This document shows, one piece after another, positions 25,997 through 36,124 of a stretch of DNA of 41,007 bases (position 1 is the first letter of the stretch; each line of letters begins with the position of its first letter). The notes under the pieces were generated by a model. The model had not been told where the DNA came from. It searched no databases and was given only the letters and a program-made list of their open reading frames with translations. The position numbers were made by a program, and so were the translations under genes. The DNA comes from an uncultured Pelagibacteraceae bacterium (GTDB taxonomy: Bacteria; Pseudomonadota; Alphaproteobacteria; Pelagibacterales; Pelagibacteraceae), in contig CACKVD010000009.1 in NCBI GenBank assembly GCA_902603555.1, positions 1 through 41,007 of the forward strand, written 5' to 3'.

Positions 25997-27559
25997 CTAC
26001 TCTAGTTCAATAGTACTTGGTGGTTTCGATGTTATATCATAAACTACTCTATTTATTCCTCTAATACTATTTACAATTTTATTTGAAATCATTTGGATAA
26101 AAGGCTTTTTAAATTCATAAAAATCTGCCGTCATTCCATCCTCTGATGTAATTGCTCTTAACAAACACAAATATTCATAAGTTCTGTTATCACCCATTAC
26201 ACCTACTGTCTTAACAGGCAGCAATGCAGCGTAAGCTTGCCAAATTTTATTGTAAAGTCCATGATCTTTTAAGGCTTGAATAAAGTAATAATCTGCTTCT
26301 TTTAAAATATTAATCTTTTTCTGTGTAATAACCCCTGGCATTCTAATAGCTAAACCTGGACCAGGAAAAGGATGTCGAGAAATGATATCTCTACTTAAAT
26401 TCAGCTCTAGGCCTAATTTTCTAACCTCATCTTTAAATAAAAATTTTAATGGTTCAACAAGCTTTAGTCTCATTTTTTTTGGTAATCCACCCACATTATG
26501 ATGTGATTTAATTTTTGAGGTTTGACTACCAGTGACTGATTTACTCTCTATAAGATCAGGATAAAGAGTTCCTTGTGCCAAAAACTTTACATCTTTAATT
26601 TTTTTTGCAAAACGTTCAAAAATTTTAATAAACAAATTTCCTATTATTTTTCTCTTTTTTTCTGGATCAGAAATATTTGTAAGCTTTTTTAAAAATTCTT
26701 TTTCAGCGTTCACATATATTAAATTCATTTTTAATTTTTTTCTAAATGTTTCTACAACTTGTTTTTCCTCATCTTTTCTAAGAAGTCCTGTATTAACAAA
26801 TACACAATAAAGTTTTTTACCAATAGCTTTATTCAATAATTGTGCAACGACACTACTATCAACCCCACCAGAAAGAGCGCAAATAACTTTATTTGTTCCC
26901 ACTTGATTTCTGACATCTTTAATTAATTGTATCTTTTGATCTTTAGAGGACCAATTCCTTTTAATTCCACATATCAAAAAAATAAAATTACTAATAATTT
27001 TTTTTCCATTTTCGGTATGAGTAACCTCAGGATGAAATTGAACTCCATAAAATCTTTTCTTCTTGTTTTCAATAATGGCATACTTTGAGTTACGACTGGA
27101 AGCAACTACATTAAAATTTTTTGGTAATTTAGAAACTTGATCAGCGTGGCTCATCCATACTTTATTAATCCTTTTTTTATTAAAAAAATTTTTAGTAATA
27201 AGACTTTCTTTTTTTTTATCGATGTTAGCTAGACCAAATTCTCTATGTTTTGATTGTTTTACTTTACCACCATTAAGTTTTGAAAGAATCTGGTGACCAA
27301 AACAAATACCCAATATAGGTATACCATTTTCTATAATTTTCTTATCAAATGAATATTTATTGATTTCATAAACATTTAAAGGACCTCCAGATAAAATAAT
27401 TCCTTTAATTGAATGACTAATATCTCTGTTTTTAATTTTTTTATGACTTATTATTTCAGAAAATACACCAAGTTCTCTAATTCTTCTTGCTATTAATTGA
27501 GTGAATTGAGAGCCAAAATCTATAATCAAGATTTTATTTAAGTTTTTATCAAGACTCAT
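25997..27559 (-). CDS. guaA: GMP synthase (glutamine-hydrolysing)
   Basis: Converts XMP to GMP. The N-terminal class I amidotransferase has the catalytic Cys86 in GICFGHQ and a His/Glu pair in [11 protein letters not shown]. The ATP-pyrophosphatase domain carries the PP-loop [15 protein letters not shown], and the C-terminal dimerisation domain has [21 protein letters not shown] and [15 protein letters not shown]. At 520 residues it is full length. It overlaps the small TPR gene upstream by eleven bases and sits two genes from guaB, forming a guanine-nucleotide operon. Confidence 0.96.
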   Translation of the reverse strand: MSLDKNLNKILIIDFGSQFTQLIARRIRELGVFSEIISHKKIKNRDISHSIKGIILSGGPLNVYEINKYSFDKKIIENGIPILGICFGHQILSKLNGGKVKQSKHREFGLANIDKKKESLITKNFFNKKRINKVWMSHADQVSKLPKNFNVVASSRNSKYAIIENKKKRFYGVQFHPEVTHTENGKKIISNFIFLICGIKRNWSSKDQKIQLIKDVRNQVGTNKVICALSGGVDSSVVAQLLNKAIGKKLYCVFVNTGLLRKDEEKQVVETFRKKLKMNLIYVNAEKEFLKKLTNISDPEKKRKIIGNLFIKIFERFAKKIKDVKFLAQGTLYPDLIESKSVTGSQTSKIKSHHNVGGLPKKMRLKLVEPLKFLFKDEVRKLGLELNLSRDIISRHPFPGPGLAIRMPGVITQKKINILKEADYYFIQALKDHGLYNKIWQAYAALLPVKTVGVMGDNRTYEYLCLLRAITSEDGMTADFYEFKKPFIQMISNKIVNSIRGINRVVYDITSKPPSTIELE

Positions 27560-27989
27560 TGTTTTTAGGTTCTATATTCGCAAGAGTCTCTAAAATATCT
27601 TTATTTTCATCACATAGTTTTTTACAAACTTGTTTGAAAGTTTTTGATAAGTCTTTTACTTTTTTATAATTGGACTTTTCTAAAGCAATTTTCATTGACA
27701 TTAAAATTGCCTCCTCATTATCAGGTTCAATTAGCAATGTCGCTTCTAAATTTTTTTCTTCTTTTTTTTGATCTTCTTTAATATTGTAGATTTTTGCTAA
27801 ATATAGATATGAATTTGAATTCTTTGGATTAGACACAATACTTCTTTCAAACATAAATTTTGCATCATCATATTTTTTTTCTTCAAAAAATTTTAGTCCT
27901 GTATTAAAAAATTTTTCATTACTATTTAAAGTATTAAATAAATTAATAATTAAATAAAAAAATAATGAAAATTTAAATATTTTATTCAT
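27549..27989 (-). CDS. Small exported or membrane-anchored TPR-like protein
   Basis: 146 residues with an N-terminal hydrophobic segment (about 6-19, [14 protein letters not shown]) that could be a signal or anchor. Tetratricopeptide-like helices follow: [43 protein letters not shown], then a second repeat through [17 protein letters not shown] later CKKLCDEN holds two cysteines. I do not recognise a specific family. It is wedged between guaB (one-base overlap) and guaA (eleven-base overlap), so it is co-translated with them even though its product should sit outside the cytoplasm or in the membrane. Confidence 0.72.
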   Translation of the reverse strand: MNKIFKFSLFFYLIINLFNTLNSNEKFFNTGLKFFEEKKYDDAKFMFERSIVSNPKNSNSYLYLAKIYNIKEDQKKEEKNLEATLLIEPDNEEAILMSMKIALEKSNYKKVKDLSKTFKQVCKKLCDENKDILETLANIEPKNNES

Positions 27990-29071
27990 TAGTATTTATT
28001 ATCATTTTTAACTATATCGACATTATGAACCATACTTTCATAAAAACCAGCCTTTGTAATTTTTACAAATTGTGGTTTATCTCTAAGATATTTAATTTGT
28101 TTAGATCCAAGATAACCCATTGACGATCTTAGACCACCGATTAACTTATAAATTATATTGCTGACTTTGCCTTTATATTTAGCAAAACCTTCTACTCCCT
28201 CTGGAACATATTTTGACATATCTTTTTGTTTTGATTGAAAATATCTATCTGCCGAACCTTTATTCATAGCGCCAACTGAACCCATGCCTCTAAAGCTTTT
28301 GAAAAATTTACCATTTCTTTTTATTAATTTACCTGGTGTTTCGTCTGTTCCTGCAAATAAAGATCCTATCATTACTGCATCAGCACCGGCAGCGAAAGCT
28401 TTTGCAAGATCACCAGAATATTTAATACCACCGTCAGAAATGATCTTTACATTTTTATTTTTAATTCCATTTCTAACACTTAAAATTGCACTGAGTTGTG
28501 GCACACCAATTCCAGCAACTAATCTTGTTGTACAGATCGATCCAGGTCCTATTCCAACTTTAATTATATCTACTCCCAATTTAAGTAAGAATTTAGCTGC
28601 TTCAGGTGTTGCAATATTTCCAGCACATAATGCAGTTTTTTTATTTTTGTTTTTTTTAATAAACTTAATTATTTCTGAAACTTTTTTTGTATGACCATGT
28701 GCAGTATCAACAACAATCATATCAATATTTTCTTTTAAAATTGCCTTTGCCCTTTTAAATTCATTAGGACCAGCACCAACTGCTGCACCAACTAATAATT
28801 TTTGTTTTTTAACTTTTTTGATTTCTAAAATTTGTTTTTTTACATCAAGATTTCTATGAATTATTCCAAGTCCACCTGATTTTGCTATAGCAATTGCCAT
28901 TTTACTCTCAGTAACTGTGTCCATAGCCGATGACAAAAGAGGAATTTTCAGTTTTAAAGTTTCAGTCAATTTTATACTAGTATCAACATCTGATGGCAGA
29001 ATTTCAGAATATTTTGGTGCTAGAGTTACATCGTCAAAGGTGAGTGCTTCTTTTATAGGAACCATAATCAT
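27989..29071 (-). CDS. guaB: IMP dehydrogenase without CBS domains
   Basis: Oxidises IMP to XMP with NAD+, the committed step to GMP. The 360-residue barrel has EALTFDDVTLAPKYSEILPS, the catalytic loop GPGSICTTR with Cys180, ISDGGI, and the flap Arg/Tyr motif SADRYFQ followed by VPEGVEG, which marks a dehydrogenase rather than a GMP reductase. The Bateman (twin CBS) insertion normally found after HRNL-x-x-K-K-Q is missing: the chain runs from EIKKVKKQ straight into KLLVGAAVG. Hence it is about 130 residues shorter than most bacterial IMPDHs and probably lacks purine-nucleotide feedback through that domain. The neighbouring guaA supports the assignment. Confidence 0.92.
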   Translation of the reverse strand: MIMVPIKEALTFDDVTLAPKYSEILPSDVDTSIKLTETLKLKIPLLSSAMDTVTESKMAIAIAKSGGLGIIHRNLDVKKQILEIKKVKKQKLLVGAAVGAGPNEFKRAKAILKENIDMIVVDTAHGHTKKVSEIIKFIKKNKNKKTALCAGNIATPEAAKFLLKLGVDIIKVGIGPGSICTTRLVAGIGVPQLSAILSVRNGIKNKNVKIISDGGIKYSGDLAKAFAAGADAVMIGSLFAGTDETPGKLIKRNGKFFKSFRGMGSVGAMNKGSADRYFQSKQKDMSKYVPEGVEGFAKYKGKVSNIIYKLIGGLRSSMGYLGSKQIKYLRDKPQFVKITKAGFYESMVHNVDIVKNDNKY

Positions 29072-29102
29072 TTATATATGATTCCTTTTAAATTTAAAGA
29101 GG

Positions 29103-29714
29103 CTATCTAAGATTTTTACAAATAATAAAACTTTCTTTAGAGTCTTTTCGACTAGATTTAGGTTTAAAAACCTTAACTTCTTTAAAAAGTTTTTTACCTA
29201 GTGCGACAATTTCATTAAATGAACCTCCCATAAATATTTTTGAAATAAAAAAACCTTTTTCTAACATTACATCTTTTGAAAAAATCATAGCTTCTTTGCA
29301 AAGTTCACCTGTTTGAATTGAATCTATATTTTTAATACCAGTGGTGTTTACAGCCATATCAGACATTACAACATCTGATCCTTTGTTAAGATAATTTTTG
29401 ATCTGATCTTGGATCAAAGGAGATGTAAAGTCACCTTTAATTTGAATATTATTTTTAATTTTTTCCATTTCTTTTAAATCTATTGAAATAATTTTTCCAT
29501 TTTTGACAATTTTAGAAGCATATTGAGTCCAACTACCTGGAGCCGCACCTATATCAATCACACACATGCCACCCTTAAAGATCTTAAACTTCTCGTTAAT
29601 TTCAATTAATTTATAAGCAGATCTAGCCCTATAACCGTCAACTTTAGATTGACGAACATATATATCTCTTCTTTGTTTATTAACCCAATTTTTTGAAATT
29701 TTATTTTTTTTCAA
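29103..29714 (-). CDS. rlmE: 23S rRNA (uridine-2'-O-)-methyltransferase
   Basis: FtsJ/RrmJ family enzyme that methylates U2552 of 23S rRNA in the 50S subunit. The 203 residues show the basic N-terminus with RSAYKLIEINEKF, the SAM motif VIDIGAAPGSWTQYASK, SDMAVNTTGIKNID and the C-terminal K/E parts of the K-D-K-E tetrad (FFISKIFMGG and DSKESFIICK). The length is normal. It precedes guaB with a 31-base gap and directly follows (no gap) the glycosyltransferase-like gene. Confidence 0.95.
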   Translation of the reverse strand: MKKNKISKNWVNKQRRDIYVRQSKVDGYRARSAYKLIEINEKFKIFKGGMCVIDIGAAPGSWTQYASKIVKNGKIISIDLKEMEKIKNNIQIKGDFTSPLIQDQIKNYLNKGSDVVMSDMAVNTTGIKNIDSIQTGELCKEAMIFSKDVMLEKGFFISKIFMGGSFNEIVALGKKLFKEVKVFKPKSSRKDSKESFIICKNLR

Positions 29715-30626
29715 TTAATTATTAAATCTTAGGCTTTTATATACCTTTTTATTTTTTAATGTTTCAATTTCAATTTCAACACTTTTGTCTAATCTCATAT
29801 CTCTTCCATCTTTCCAAATTCCAGCAGCAAGATGTATTATTCCAATTTTATAATTTGGCAAAAATGGTTCAACAAAAGTTTTTTGTTCTTCGTCATATTT
29901 TGGAAGTAAATTACTTGCAATCCAGTTACAGTTTAAAGGTAAAAACTCTGTCTCTAAATCATCGATATAAACAGACATATTAATTGCTAACCCCTCGGAT
30001 CCAAAAATATTTCCAGCTTTTAAAGTTTTTGACAAATTATTTTGCCAAGAACTCCATCCTTTAGAATTTTTTTCTAGTGAAAAAACTCCAATATTAATGT
30101 GAGGCGCAAAAGCTAATTTTCTAGCTTTGTCGTAACCAATGTTTGATTTTACAGCATGTTTAAAATTTTGAGATTTAATAATTGCTAATTTACCAATTAA
30201 CCAATTTACTTTTGAGGTTATTTTATATCCAGGTCCAATAGTTTGTGTAATACCAAGCTTTCCGTTATTACATGCCTTGAAATACAATTCTAAACAATTC
30301 CAATCATTTACCCAAGCATCACAATCTATCCACAAATACTTCTCATAATCAGGAAAATATTTTGGCAAGAATGCTCTTGATACTTGGCTTTTTAACCATT
30401 CTTTTCCTTTAACTTTTGAAGTTGGAACATCTATGTCCCATTCAGCAGATTTAATTTCATCAACTTTATTTGATAATTTTTCTTTTTGTTCTTTAGTTAA
30501 TCCAGCATCCAAAATACAGATTGCAACTCCACTGCTTTCTTTAAATCTTTTAATTGAATCTATTAATTCATCTAATAAAGGGAAATAATTAGCATCTGCT
30601 AAAGAAACGATTACATTTTTTTTCAT
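29715..30626 (-). CDS. GT-A-fold glycosyltransferase-like protein
   Basis: 303 residues with an N-terminal VIVSLADANYFPLLDELIDSI strand-helix, a mid-chain YLWIDCDAWVNDW holding a D-x-D metal-binding motif, and later IFGSEGLAINMSVY plus FLPLNCNWIASN. The final third has IIHLAAGIWKDGRDM, where a histidine may complete the metal site. These are traits of GT-A enzymes such as family 8, but I cannot name a donor or acceptor. No signal or membrane segment is present, so it is cytoplasmic. It lies directly between pssA and rlmE in a tight minus-strand string and could act on lipid or envelope sugar precursors. Confidence 0.68.
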   Translation of the reverse strand: MKKNVIVSLADANYFPLLDELIDSIKRFKESSGVAICILDAGLTKEQKEKLSNKVDEIKSAEWDIDVPTSKVKGKEWLKSQVSRAFLPKYFPDYEKYLWIDCDAWVNDWNCLELYFKACNNGKLGITQTIGPGYKITSKVNWLIGKLAIIKSQNFKHAVKSNIGYDKARKLAFAPHINIGVFSLEKNSKGWSSWQNNLSKTLKAGNIFGSEGLAINMSVYIDDLETEFLPLNCNWIASNLLPKYDEEQKTFVEPFLPNYKIGIIHLAAGIWKDGRDMRLDKSVEIEIETLKNKKVYKSLRFNN

Positions 30627-31430
30627 CTATAGAATATCTTCTAACTCTTCATCTTTATCTGAAGAAATATTTTTCTCTTTTTTAATTTTTTTATAATGAA
30701 AATAGCTAATTGGAATTAAGCAAATATAAATTAAACAAGTTACTGCTAAAATTTTAAAAGTGTAAACCAACAAAGCACCAAAAAATAAAACTATTCCAAA
30801 TAATAAAAATTTTGTTAAAGATCTAGGAATGACTATTTTTTTAAATGAATATGTTGGAATTGTACTTATTAGTAATATTGAAACTACAATAAAGAATAAT
30901 GGAACAACAATATCGTAATTTATTTTTATAAAAGATGATCCAAATCCACTAAAGCTAAAAATTAAAGGCATTAAAACAATTATTCCTCCTGCAGGAGATG
31001 GCATTCCTTCAAAAAAATTATCTTTCCATGATGGTTCCTCATCAGAATTAACATTGAATCTTGCAAGTCTTAATGCCACACAAACTACATAGGTTAGACA
31101 AACAAACCATCCTAATTTATCTAAATATTGTAAATTCCAAAAATACATTATGAGTGCCGGAGCTACTCCAAAACTAATTACATCCCCAAGAGAATCGAGT
31201 TCTTTACCCATTTTTGATGTGCCTTTAATTAATCTAGCTATTCTTCCATCTAGTGCATCCATCAAACCTGCAAACAATATTGCAATTATAGCTATTGCAA
31301 ATTTACCATCTATAGCAAACTTTATAGAGGTTAAGCCTATACAGACACCAATTAAAGTAATGGCGTTTGGTAAAATCATTCTTGTTTTTTTATTTGAAAC
31401 AATTTTAAAATTATTTTTTGGCTGTTCCAT
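30627..31430 (-). CDS. pssA: CDP-diacylglycerol-serine O-phosphatidyltransferase
   Basis: Makes phosphatidylserine from CDP-diacylglycerol and serine at the inner membrane. The CDP-alcohol phosphotransferase signature D-G-x2-A-R-x8-G-x3-D-x3-D is visible as DALDGRIARLIKGTSKMG followed by KELDSLGD. Six to eight hydrophobic segments follow, and the 267-residue length agrees with membrane-type PssA. The C-terminus is acidic/basic and cytosolic (KKIKKEKNISSDKDEELED). It follows psd with one base between them, so phosphatidylethanolamine synthesis is encoded as a psd-pssA pair. Confidence 0.95.
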   Translation of the reverse strand: MEQPKNNFKIVSNKKTRMILPNAITLIGVCIGLTSIKFAIDGKFAIAIIAILFAGLMDALDGRIARLIKGTSKMGKELDSLGDVISFGVAPALIMYFWNLQYLDKLGWFVCLTYVVCVALRLARFNVNSDEEPSWKDNFFEGMPSPAGGIIVLMPLIFSFSGFGSSFIKINYDIVVPLFFIVVSILLISTIPTYSFKKIVIPRSLTKFLLFGIVLFFGALLVYTFKILAVTCLIYICLIPISYFHYKKIKKEKNISSDKDEELEDIL

Positions 31431-31431
31431 G

Positions 31432-32079
31432 CTATTTTTTAGCTAGTAATGTTTCTCCTGAGATAGCTTTTTGTCCAACTTTAACTAAAGGTTCATAATT
31501 TTCATAATATATATCTGCTCTACTTCCAAATCTTATCATTCCAATTCTTTCTCCTTGTTTCAAATCTTGATCTTTGTTCGTCTCACAAACAATTCTTCTA
31601 GCAACTAGCCCAGCAATTTGAACTACAATTATATCATTGTTTTCAAGATCTTTAATCTTGTAATAATTTCTTTCATTGTCTTCACTGGCTTTATCAAGAG
31701 ATGCATTAAAAAATTTTCCTGGTTTATACAAAATCTCCTCTACCTTACCAGCACAAGGTGTTCTGTTAACGTGACAATCAAAAATGTTCATAAAAATACT
31801 TATCTTCTTAAATTTTCTATTTTCAAATCCAAGTTCTTTCGGACCATCAACTTCTTCAACTTTTATTACTTCTCCATCTGCTGGACTTACAAGATAGTTA
31901 TCATCTTCTATGATCACTCTTTCTGGATCTCTAAAGAAATAATAAACCCAAATAGTTAGTACTAAACCTATTAAGCCTAAAAAATCACTAAAGCTATAAA
32001 ACACTATGGTGACGATTGCAGCTATAACTAAAAATTTATATCCCTCTGCGTGAATTTTTGGAAATATTTTACTTAACAT
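31432..32079 (-). CDS. psd: Phosphatidylserine decarboxylase
   Basis: Short-form (about 215-residue) phosphatidylserine decarboxylase converting phosphatidylserine to phosphatidylethanolamine. It has an N-terminal membrane helix pair (about 16-50), FFRDPERVI, VSPADGEV, IFMNIFDCHVNRTP and the self-cleavage site region RFGSRADIY, where the Gly-Ser bond is cut and the Ser becomes the pyruvoyl group. It is the first gene of the psd-pssA string and divergent from icd across 72 bases. Confidence 0.94.
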   Translation of the reverse strand: MLSKIFPKIHAEGYKFLVIAAIVTIVFYSFSDFLGLIGLVLTIWVYYFFRDPERVIIEDDNYLVSPADGEVIKVEEVDGPKELGFENRKFKKISIFMNIFDCHVNRTPCAGKVEEILYKPGKFFNASLDKASEDNERNYYKIKDLENNDIIVVQIAGLVARRIVCETNKDQDLKQGERIGMIRFGSRADIYYENYEPLVKVGQKAISGETLLAKK

Positions 32080-32089
32080 ATTCTTCTAT

Positions 32090-32119
32090 TTGATAATTTT
32101 TCATTAATATGTATATAAA
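32090..32119 (+). promoter_or_regulatory. Probable icd promoter
   Basis: In the 72-base divergent gap between psd and icd, TTGATA (32090-32095) is followed by overlapping -10 candidates TATATA (32112-32117, 16-base spacer) and TATAAA (32114-32119, 18-base spacer). A start near 32125 would leave a leader of about 27 bases before the GTG at 32152. In such AT-rich DNA the match is only suggestive. Confidence 0.4.
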
Positions 32120-32151
32120 ATCACGAAATTCAATTAATAAGATAAATATAA

Positions 32152-33366
32152 GTGAGCAAAATTACCGTTAAAAACCCAGTAGTAGAGTTAGATGGCGATG
32201 AAATGACCAGAATAATCTGGGAATTTATTAAGAATAAATTAATCCTACCTTATCTTGATCTAGGTATTGAATACTACGATTTAGGAATGAAAAGCAGAGA
32301 TGATACGGATGATCAAATTACAATAGACTCAGCTAATGCTATAAAAAAAATAGGCGTTGGTATTAAATGTGCAACCATAACTCCAGATGAAGCTAGAGTA
32401 GAAGAATTTAGTTTAAAAAAAATGTGGAGATCACCTAATGGAACTATCAGAAATATTATTGGAGGTACCGTTTTTAGAGAACCAATAATCTGTTCCAATA
32501 TTCCAAAATTAGTTCCTTCTTGGTCAGACCCTGTTGTAATTGGAAGACATGCTTTTGGTGATCAATACAGAGCAACTGATTTTAAAGTTCCAGGAAAAGG
32601 AAAGATGGAAGTTAAGTGGACTTCAGAAGATGGTAAAGATGAAATTAAATATGAAGTTTTCAATTTTACAGGTCCAGGTGTTGCACTCTCAATGTACAAT
32701 TTGGATAAATCTATTGAAGATTTTGCAAGATCTTGTTTCAGTTATGGCTTAATTAAAAAATGGCCAGTCTATTTATCAACGAAAAATACTATTTTGAAAA
32801 AATATGATGGAAGATTTAAAGATATATTTGAAGATGTGTTCAATAAAGAATTTAAGAAAAAGTTTGAAGAAGCTAAAATTACTTATGAACATAGATTGAT
32901 TGATGACATGGTGGCATGTGCGATGAAATGGAGTGGTAAATATATTTGGGCTTGTAAAAATTATGATGGTGATGTCCAATCTGATACAATGGCACAAGGA
33001 TATGGTTCACTTGGTCTAATGACTAGTACATTGTTAACCCCAGATGGAAAAGTAATGGAGGCAGAAGCAGCTCATGGAACTGTAACAAGGCACTTTAGAA
33101 TGCACCAACAAGGTAAGGAAACCTCAACTAATCCAATAGCTTCAATATTTGCCTGGACGCGAGGGTTAGCTCATAGAGGAAAATTGGATAATAATGAAAA
33201 GTTAATTAAATTTGCAAATACAATTGAACAAGTTTGCATTAATTGTGTTGAAAGTGGCTCGATGACAAAAGATCTAGCAATTTTAATAGGTCCATCAAGT
33301 AAATATCTTACTACAAACCAATTTTTAGATGTAATTGACAATAATTTAAAAAAGAAACTAAATTAA
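32152..33366 (+). CDS. icd: NADP-dependent isocitrate dehydrogenase
   Basis: TCA-cycle enzyme converting isocitrate to 2-oxoglutarate. The 404-residue chain is the homodimeric type related to mitochondrial IDH, not the E. coli type: it begins [18 protein letters not shown] and has [35 protein letters not shown] (substrate Ser/Asn/Arg), and [20 protein letters not shown] with metal-binding Asp residues. [12 protein letters not shown] contains the NADP-binding His. The start is GTG at 32152 without a strong Shine-Dalgarno. It ends tail-to-tail with alaS, overlapping it by nine bases. Confidence 0.96.
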   Translation: MSKITVKNPVVELDGDEMTRIIWEFIKNKLILPYLDLGIEYYDLGMKSRDDTDDQITIDSANAIKKIGVGIKCATITPDEARVEEFSLKKMWRSPNGTIRNIIGGTVFREPIICSNIPKLVPSWSDPVVIGRHAFGDQYRATDFKVPGKGKMEVKWTSEDGKDEIKYEVFNFTGPGVALSMYNLDKSIEDFARSCFSYGLIKKWPVYLSTKNTILKKYDGRFKDIFEDVFNKEFKKKFEEAKITYEHRLIDDMVACAMKWSGKYIWACKNYDGDVQSDTMAQGYGSLGLMTSTLLTPDGKVMEAEAAHGTVTRHFRMHQQGKETSTNPIASIFAWTRGLAHRGKLDNNEKLIKFANTIEQVCINCVESGSMTKDLAILIGPSSKYLTTNQFLDVIDNNLKKKLN

Positions 33367-36024
33367 ATCTCTCAGTTTTTTAAAAGCTTCTTCAATTTTA
33401 TTCTTATTTTGACCACCAGCTTGTGCAAAATCTTTTCTTCCACCACCCCCTTTGCCACCAATAATTTCTGATCCCAATTTTGCAAATTTTACAGCATCAT
33501 ATTTTTTAACTAATTTTTCAGTTATACCTACAGCGAGTCCAACTTTATCTTCACTGCTAGCAAATACAATAACGATACCATCACCTAATTCTTTTTTTCC
33601 ACTATCAACTAATTTTCTTAAATCTTTGGGTGGTAAATCTTGTACTTTTTGAAATCTTACCATTATATCTTTTATTTTTTCATCTTTGATAATATTCCTT
33701 GTTTTATCTTTAAGAACTGCACTGACATTTAGTTGTTCAAGTTGTCTTGTAAGATTTTTTATAATTTCTTTAAGATCCTCGTTATTAACGTTTGGTTTGC
33801 CTCCAAGTTTTATAATTTGAGATGACAGCTCTTTGATACTTTCCTCATCTTTTTGCGTAGATAAAGTTGATAATTTTTCTTTAGTCTTAATAAAATCCTC
33901 AAGCTGCTTATCTCTTAAAGCTTCAACTCTTCTAACACCAGCGGCAATAGATGATTGGCTTACAGTTTTAAATTTTCCAATATCACCAGTATTTTTGACA
34001 TGAGTTCCTCCACACAATTCTGTTGAAAAATATGCCTCTTTTTCCTTACCCATAGATACTACACGAACTTCTTCTCCATATTTTTCTCCAAAGAAAGCTA
34101 ATGCACCTTTTTCTATAGCTGCTTTTGGAGTCATAATTCTTGTGGTTACTTCAGAACTATTTGAAACGTATTCATTAACTAATTTATCGATAGTTTCTAA
34201 CTCTTCATTGGTAATTGGTTTCATATGACTAAAGTCAAATCTTAATCTGTCTGGAGCAACTAATGATCCTTTTTGCATAACATGTTTACCTAAGGTTCTT
34301 CTCAAGGACTCGTGGAGTAAGTGTGTAGCAGAATGGTAAGCTTTTAGATTATCTCTTCTCTCAACATCTATTTTCATCTCCACTACATCATTGATTTTTA
34401 TTTCTCCAGTTTTGATTGATCCGTAATGAACAAATAAATCCCCAAGTTTTTTTTGTGTATCATCAACCTCAAAAACAGAATTTCCAGAAACAATTGTTCC
34501 TTTATCTCCAAGTTGTCCTCCTGACTCTCCATAAAACGGGGTTTGATTTGCAATAATCATTCCCTCTTCACCAGAAGATAAAGATTTTGTTTCTTTGTCA
34601 TCTTTAATTAAATTTAACACAACACCCTCTGACTGATTTGACTCATAACCTAAAAATTCTGTTGGACCAGTTTTGTCTTTAATTGAAAACCAAATCGCTT
34701 CTTCAGAACTATCTCCAGAACCTTTCCAATTCTTTTTTGCAAGTTCTTTACTTTTTTTCATTAACTCATCAAATTTCTTATCATCAACTTTTAAAGATTT
34801 ATTTTTTAAAATATCTTCTGTAAGATCTAATGGAAAACCATAGGTGTCATATAGTTTGAATGCGACATCACCAGGTAAAATTTTATCTATTTTTGCAATT
34901 TCATCATTCAAAATTTTGATACCTCTATCAAGTAAAACTAAAAATTTTTCTTCCTCCATCCTTAAAGTTTCTTTGATTAAAGATTGAGATCTTTCAAGCT
35001 CTGGATAATTTCCAGACATCTCTTTTTTTAATGAGTCAAAAATTTTATAAAAAATTGGCTCTTTAGATCCTAACAAATGAGAATGTCTCATTCCTCTTCT
35101 CATAATTCTTCTTAGAACATATCCACGACCTTCATTTGAAGGTAAAACACCTTCGGCCAAAAGAAATGAGCTTGCTCTTAAGTGATCAGCAATAACTCTA
35201 AAACTTGATATATTTTTATCTTCTTGTTTAACTTTTGTTACGTCAGATATTGAGCTAATTAATTTCTTAAAATGATCAGTTTGATAATTATCATGTGTAC
35301 CTTGTAAGAGAGCTGCAATTCTCTCTAATCCCATTCCAGTATCGACAGATGGTTTTGGCAAATCTATTCTTTTATCTTTTGAAACTTGTTCATACTGCAT
35401 AAAAACTAAGTTCCAAATTTCAATAAAACGATCTCCATCTTGATCTTTAGTTCCAGGTAGACCTCCTTTTAAATGATCACCATGGTCGTAAAATATTTCA
35501 GAACAAGGTCCACAAGGACCTATCTCACCCATAGACCAGAAGTTGTCTGATGTTGCAATTCTAATTATTTTATCATCACTAAAACCCGCAATTTTCTTCC
35601 AAAAATTAAAGGCTTCATCATCTTCATGAAACACCGTTACGTAAAGTCTATTTTTATCTAAACCAAAATCTTTAGTGATTAAATTCCATGCAAGTTCTAT
35701 TCCTCTTTCTTTAAAGTAATCTCCAAAAGAAAAGTTTCCCAACATTTCAAAGAAAGTATGATGTCTTGGCGTATAACCAACATTTTCCAGGTCGTTGTGC
35801 TTACCACCAGCTCTGACACATTTTTGTGAAGTAGTTGCTCTTTGATAATCCCTTTTTTCTAAACCAGTAAATACATTTTTAAACTGAACCATTCCTGAAT
35901 TAGCAAACATTAAGGTTGGGTCATTATTTGGAACTAAATTGCTAGATTCAACAATCTTATGATCATTTTTTTCGAAGTATTTAAGAAACGTACTTCTTAT
36001 TTCATTTAATGATTTGTCCACCAT
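33358..36024 (-). CDS. alaS: Alanyl-tRNA synthetase
   Basis: 888 residues, the standard bacterial size. The class II aminoacylation core has [19 protein letters not shown] and [14 protein letters not shown], and a tRNA-recognition helical domain has [13 protein letters not shown]. The editing domain holds the zinc-binding pieces HSATHLLH and CGGTHV, and the C-terminal DHHA1 domain ends with [16 protein letters not shown]. All key motifs are intact, so both charging and serine/glycine proofreading are expected. Its 3' end overlaps icd on the other strand by nine bases. Confidence 0.97.
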   Translation of the reverse strand: MVDKSLNEIRSTFLKYFEKNDHKIVESSNLVPNNDPTLMFANSGMVQFKNVFTGLEKRDYQRATTSQKCVRAGGKHNDLENVGYTPRHHTFFEMLGNFSFGDYFKERGIELAWNLITKDFGLDKNRLYVTVFHEDDEAFNFWKKIAGFSDDKIIRIATSDNFWSMGEIGPCGPCSEIFYDHGDHLKGGLPGTKDQDGDRFIEIWNLVFMQYEQVSKDKRIDLPKPSVDTGMGLERIAALLQGTHDNYQTDHFKKLISSISDVTKVKQEDKNISSFRVIADHLRASSFLLAEGVLPSNEGRGYVLRRIMRRGMRHSHLLGSKEPIFYKIFDSLKKEMSGNYPELERSQSLIKETLRMEEEKFLVLLDRGIKILNDEIAKIDKILPGDVAFKLYDTYGFPLDLTEDILKNKSLKVDDKKFDELMKKSKELAKKNWKGSGDSSEEAIWFSIKDKTGPTEFLGYESNQSEGVVLNLIKDDKETKSLSSGEEGMIIANQTPFYGESGGQLGDKGTIVSGNSVFEVDDTQKKLGDLFVHYGSIKTGEIKINDVVEMKIDVERRDNLKAYHSATHLLHESLRRTLGKHVMQKGSLVAPDRLRFDFSHMKPITNEELETIDKLVNEYVSNSSEVTTRIMTPKAAIEKGALAFFGEKYGEEVRVVSMGKEKEAYFSTELCGGTHVKNTGDIGKFKTVSQSSIAAGVRRVEALRDKQLEDFIKTKEKLSTLSTQKDEESIKELSSQIIKLGGKPNVNNEDLKEIIKNLTRQLEQLNVSAVLKDKTRNIIKDEKIKDIMVRFQKVQDLPPKDLRKLVDSGKKELGDGIVIVFASSEDKVGLAVGITEKLVKKYDAVKFAKLGSEIIGGKGGGGRKDFAQAGGQNKNKIEEAFKKLRDLI

Positions 36025-36074
36025 ATTTTTAAAATACAGCTTTTTTATTCTATGTCTAGATAACGATAAGGGGG

Positions 36075-36099
36075 AAAGGCGCTTAAAATAAGCGCCTTT
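36075..36099 (-). terminator. Stem-loop after recA, probable terminator
   Basis: AAAGGCGCTTA (36075-36085), three-base loop, TAAGCGCCTTT (36089-36099): a perfect 11-bp GC-containing stem, 25 bases after the recA stop. The minus-strand tail reads CCTTTCCCCCTT, so the U-run is poor; plus-strand readout has none either. It separates recA from the downstream alaS on the same strand and is the best terminator candidate there. Confidence 0.6.
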
Positions 36100-36124
36100 G
36101 ATAATTTAAAGATGACCTTTAATT

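Noticed and set aside
28284..28694. 136-codon plus-strand open frame within guaB
   Set aside because: It is antisense to a well-conserved IMP dehydrogenase and reflects the stop-poor opposite frame; no start signal or family match is visible.
27989..29071. GMP reductase instead of IMP dehydrogenase because of the short length
   Set aside because: The dehydrogenase flap with Arg-Tyr (DRYFQ), VPEGVEG and the neighbouring guaA support IMP dehydrogenase that has lost its CBS insertion.
36075..36099. Strong stem as a bidirectional rho-independent terminator
   Set aside because: Neither strand has a convincing U-run after the stem, and alaS and recA are on the same strand, so only a tentative recA terminator is kept.
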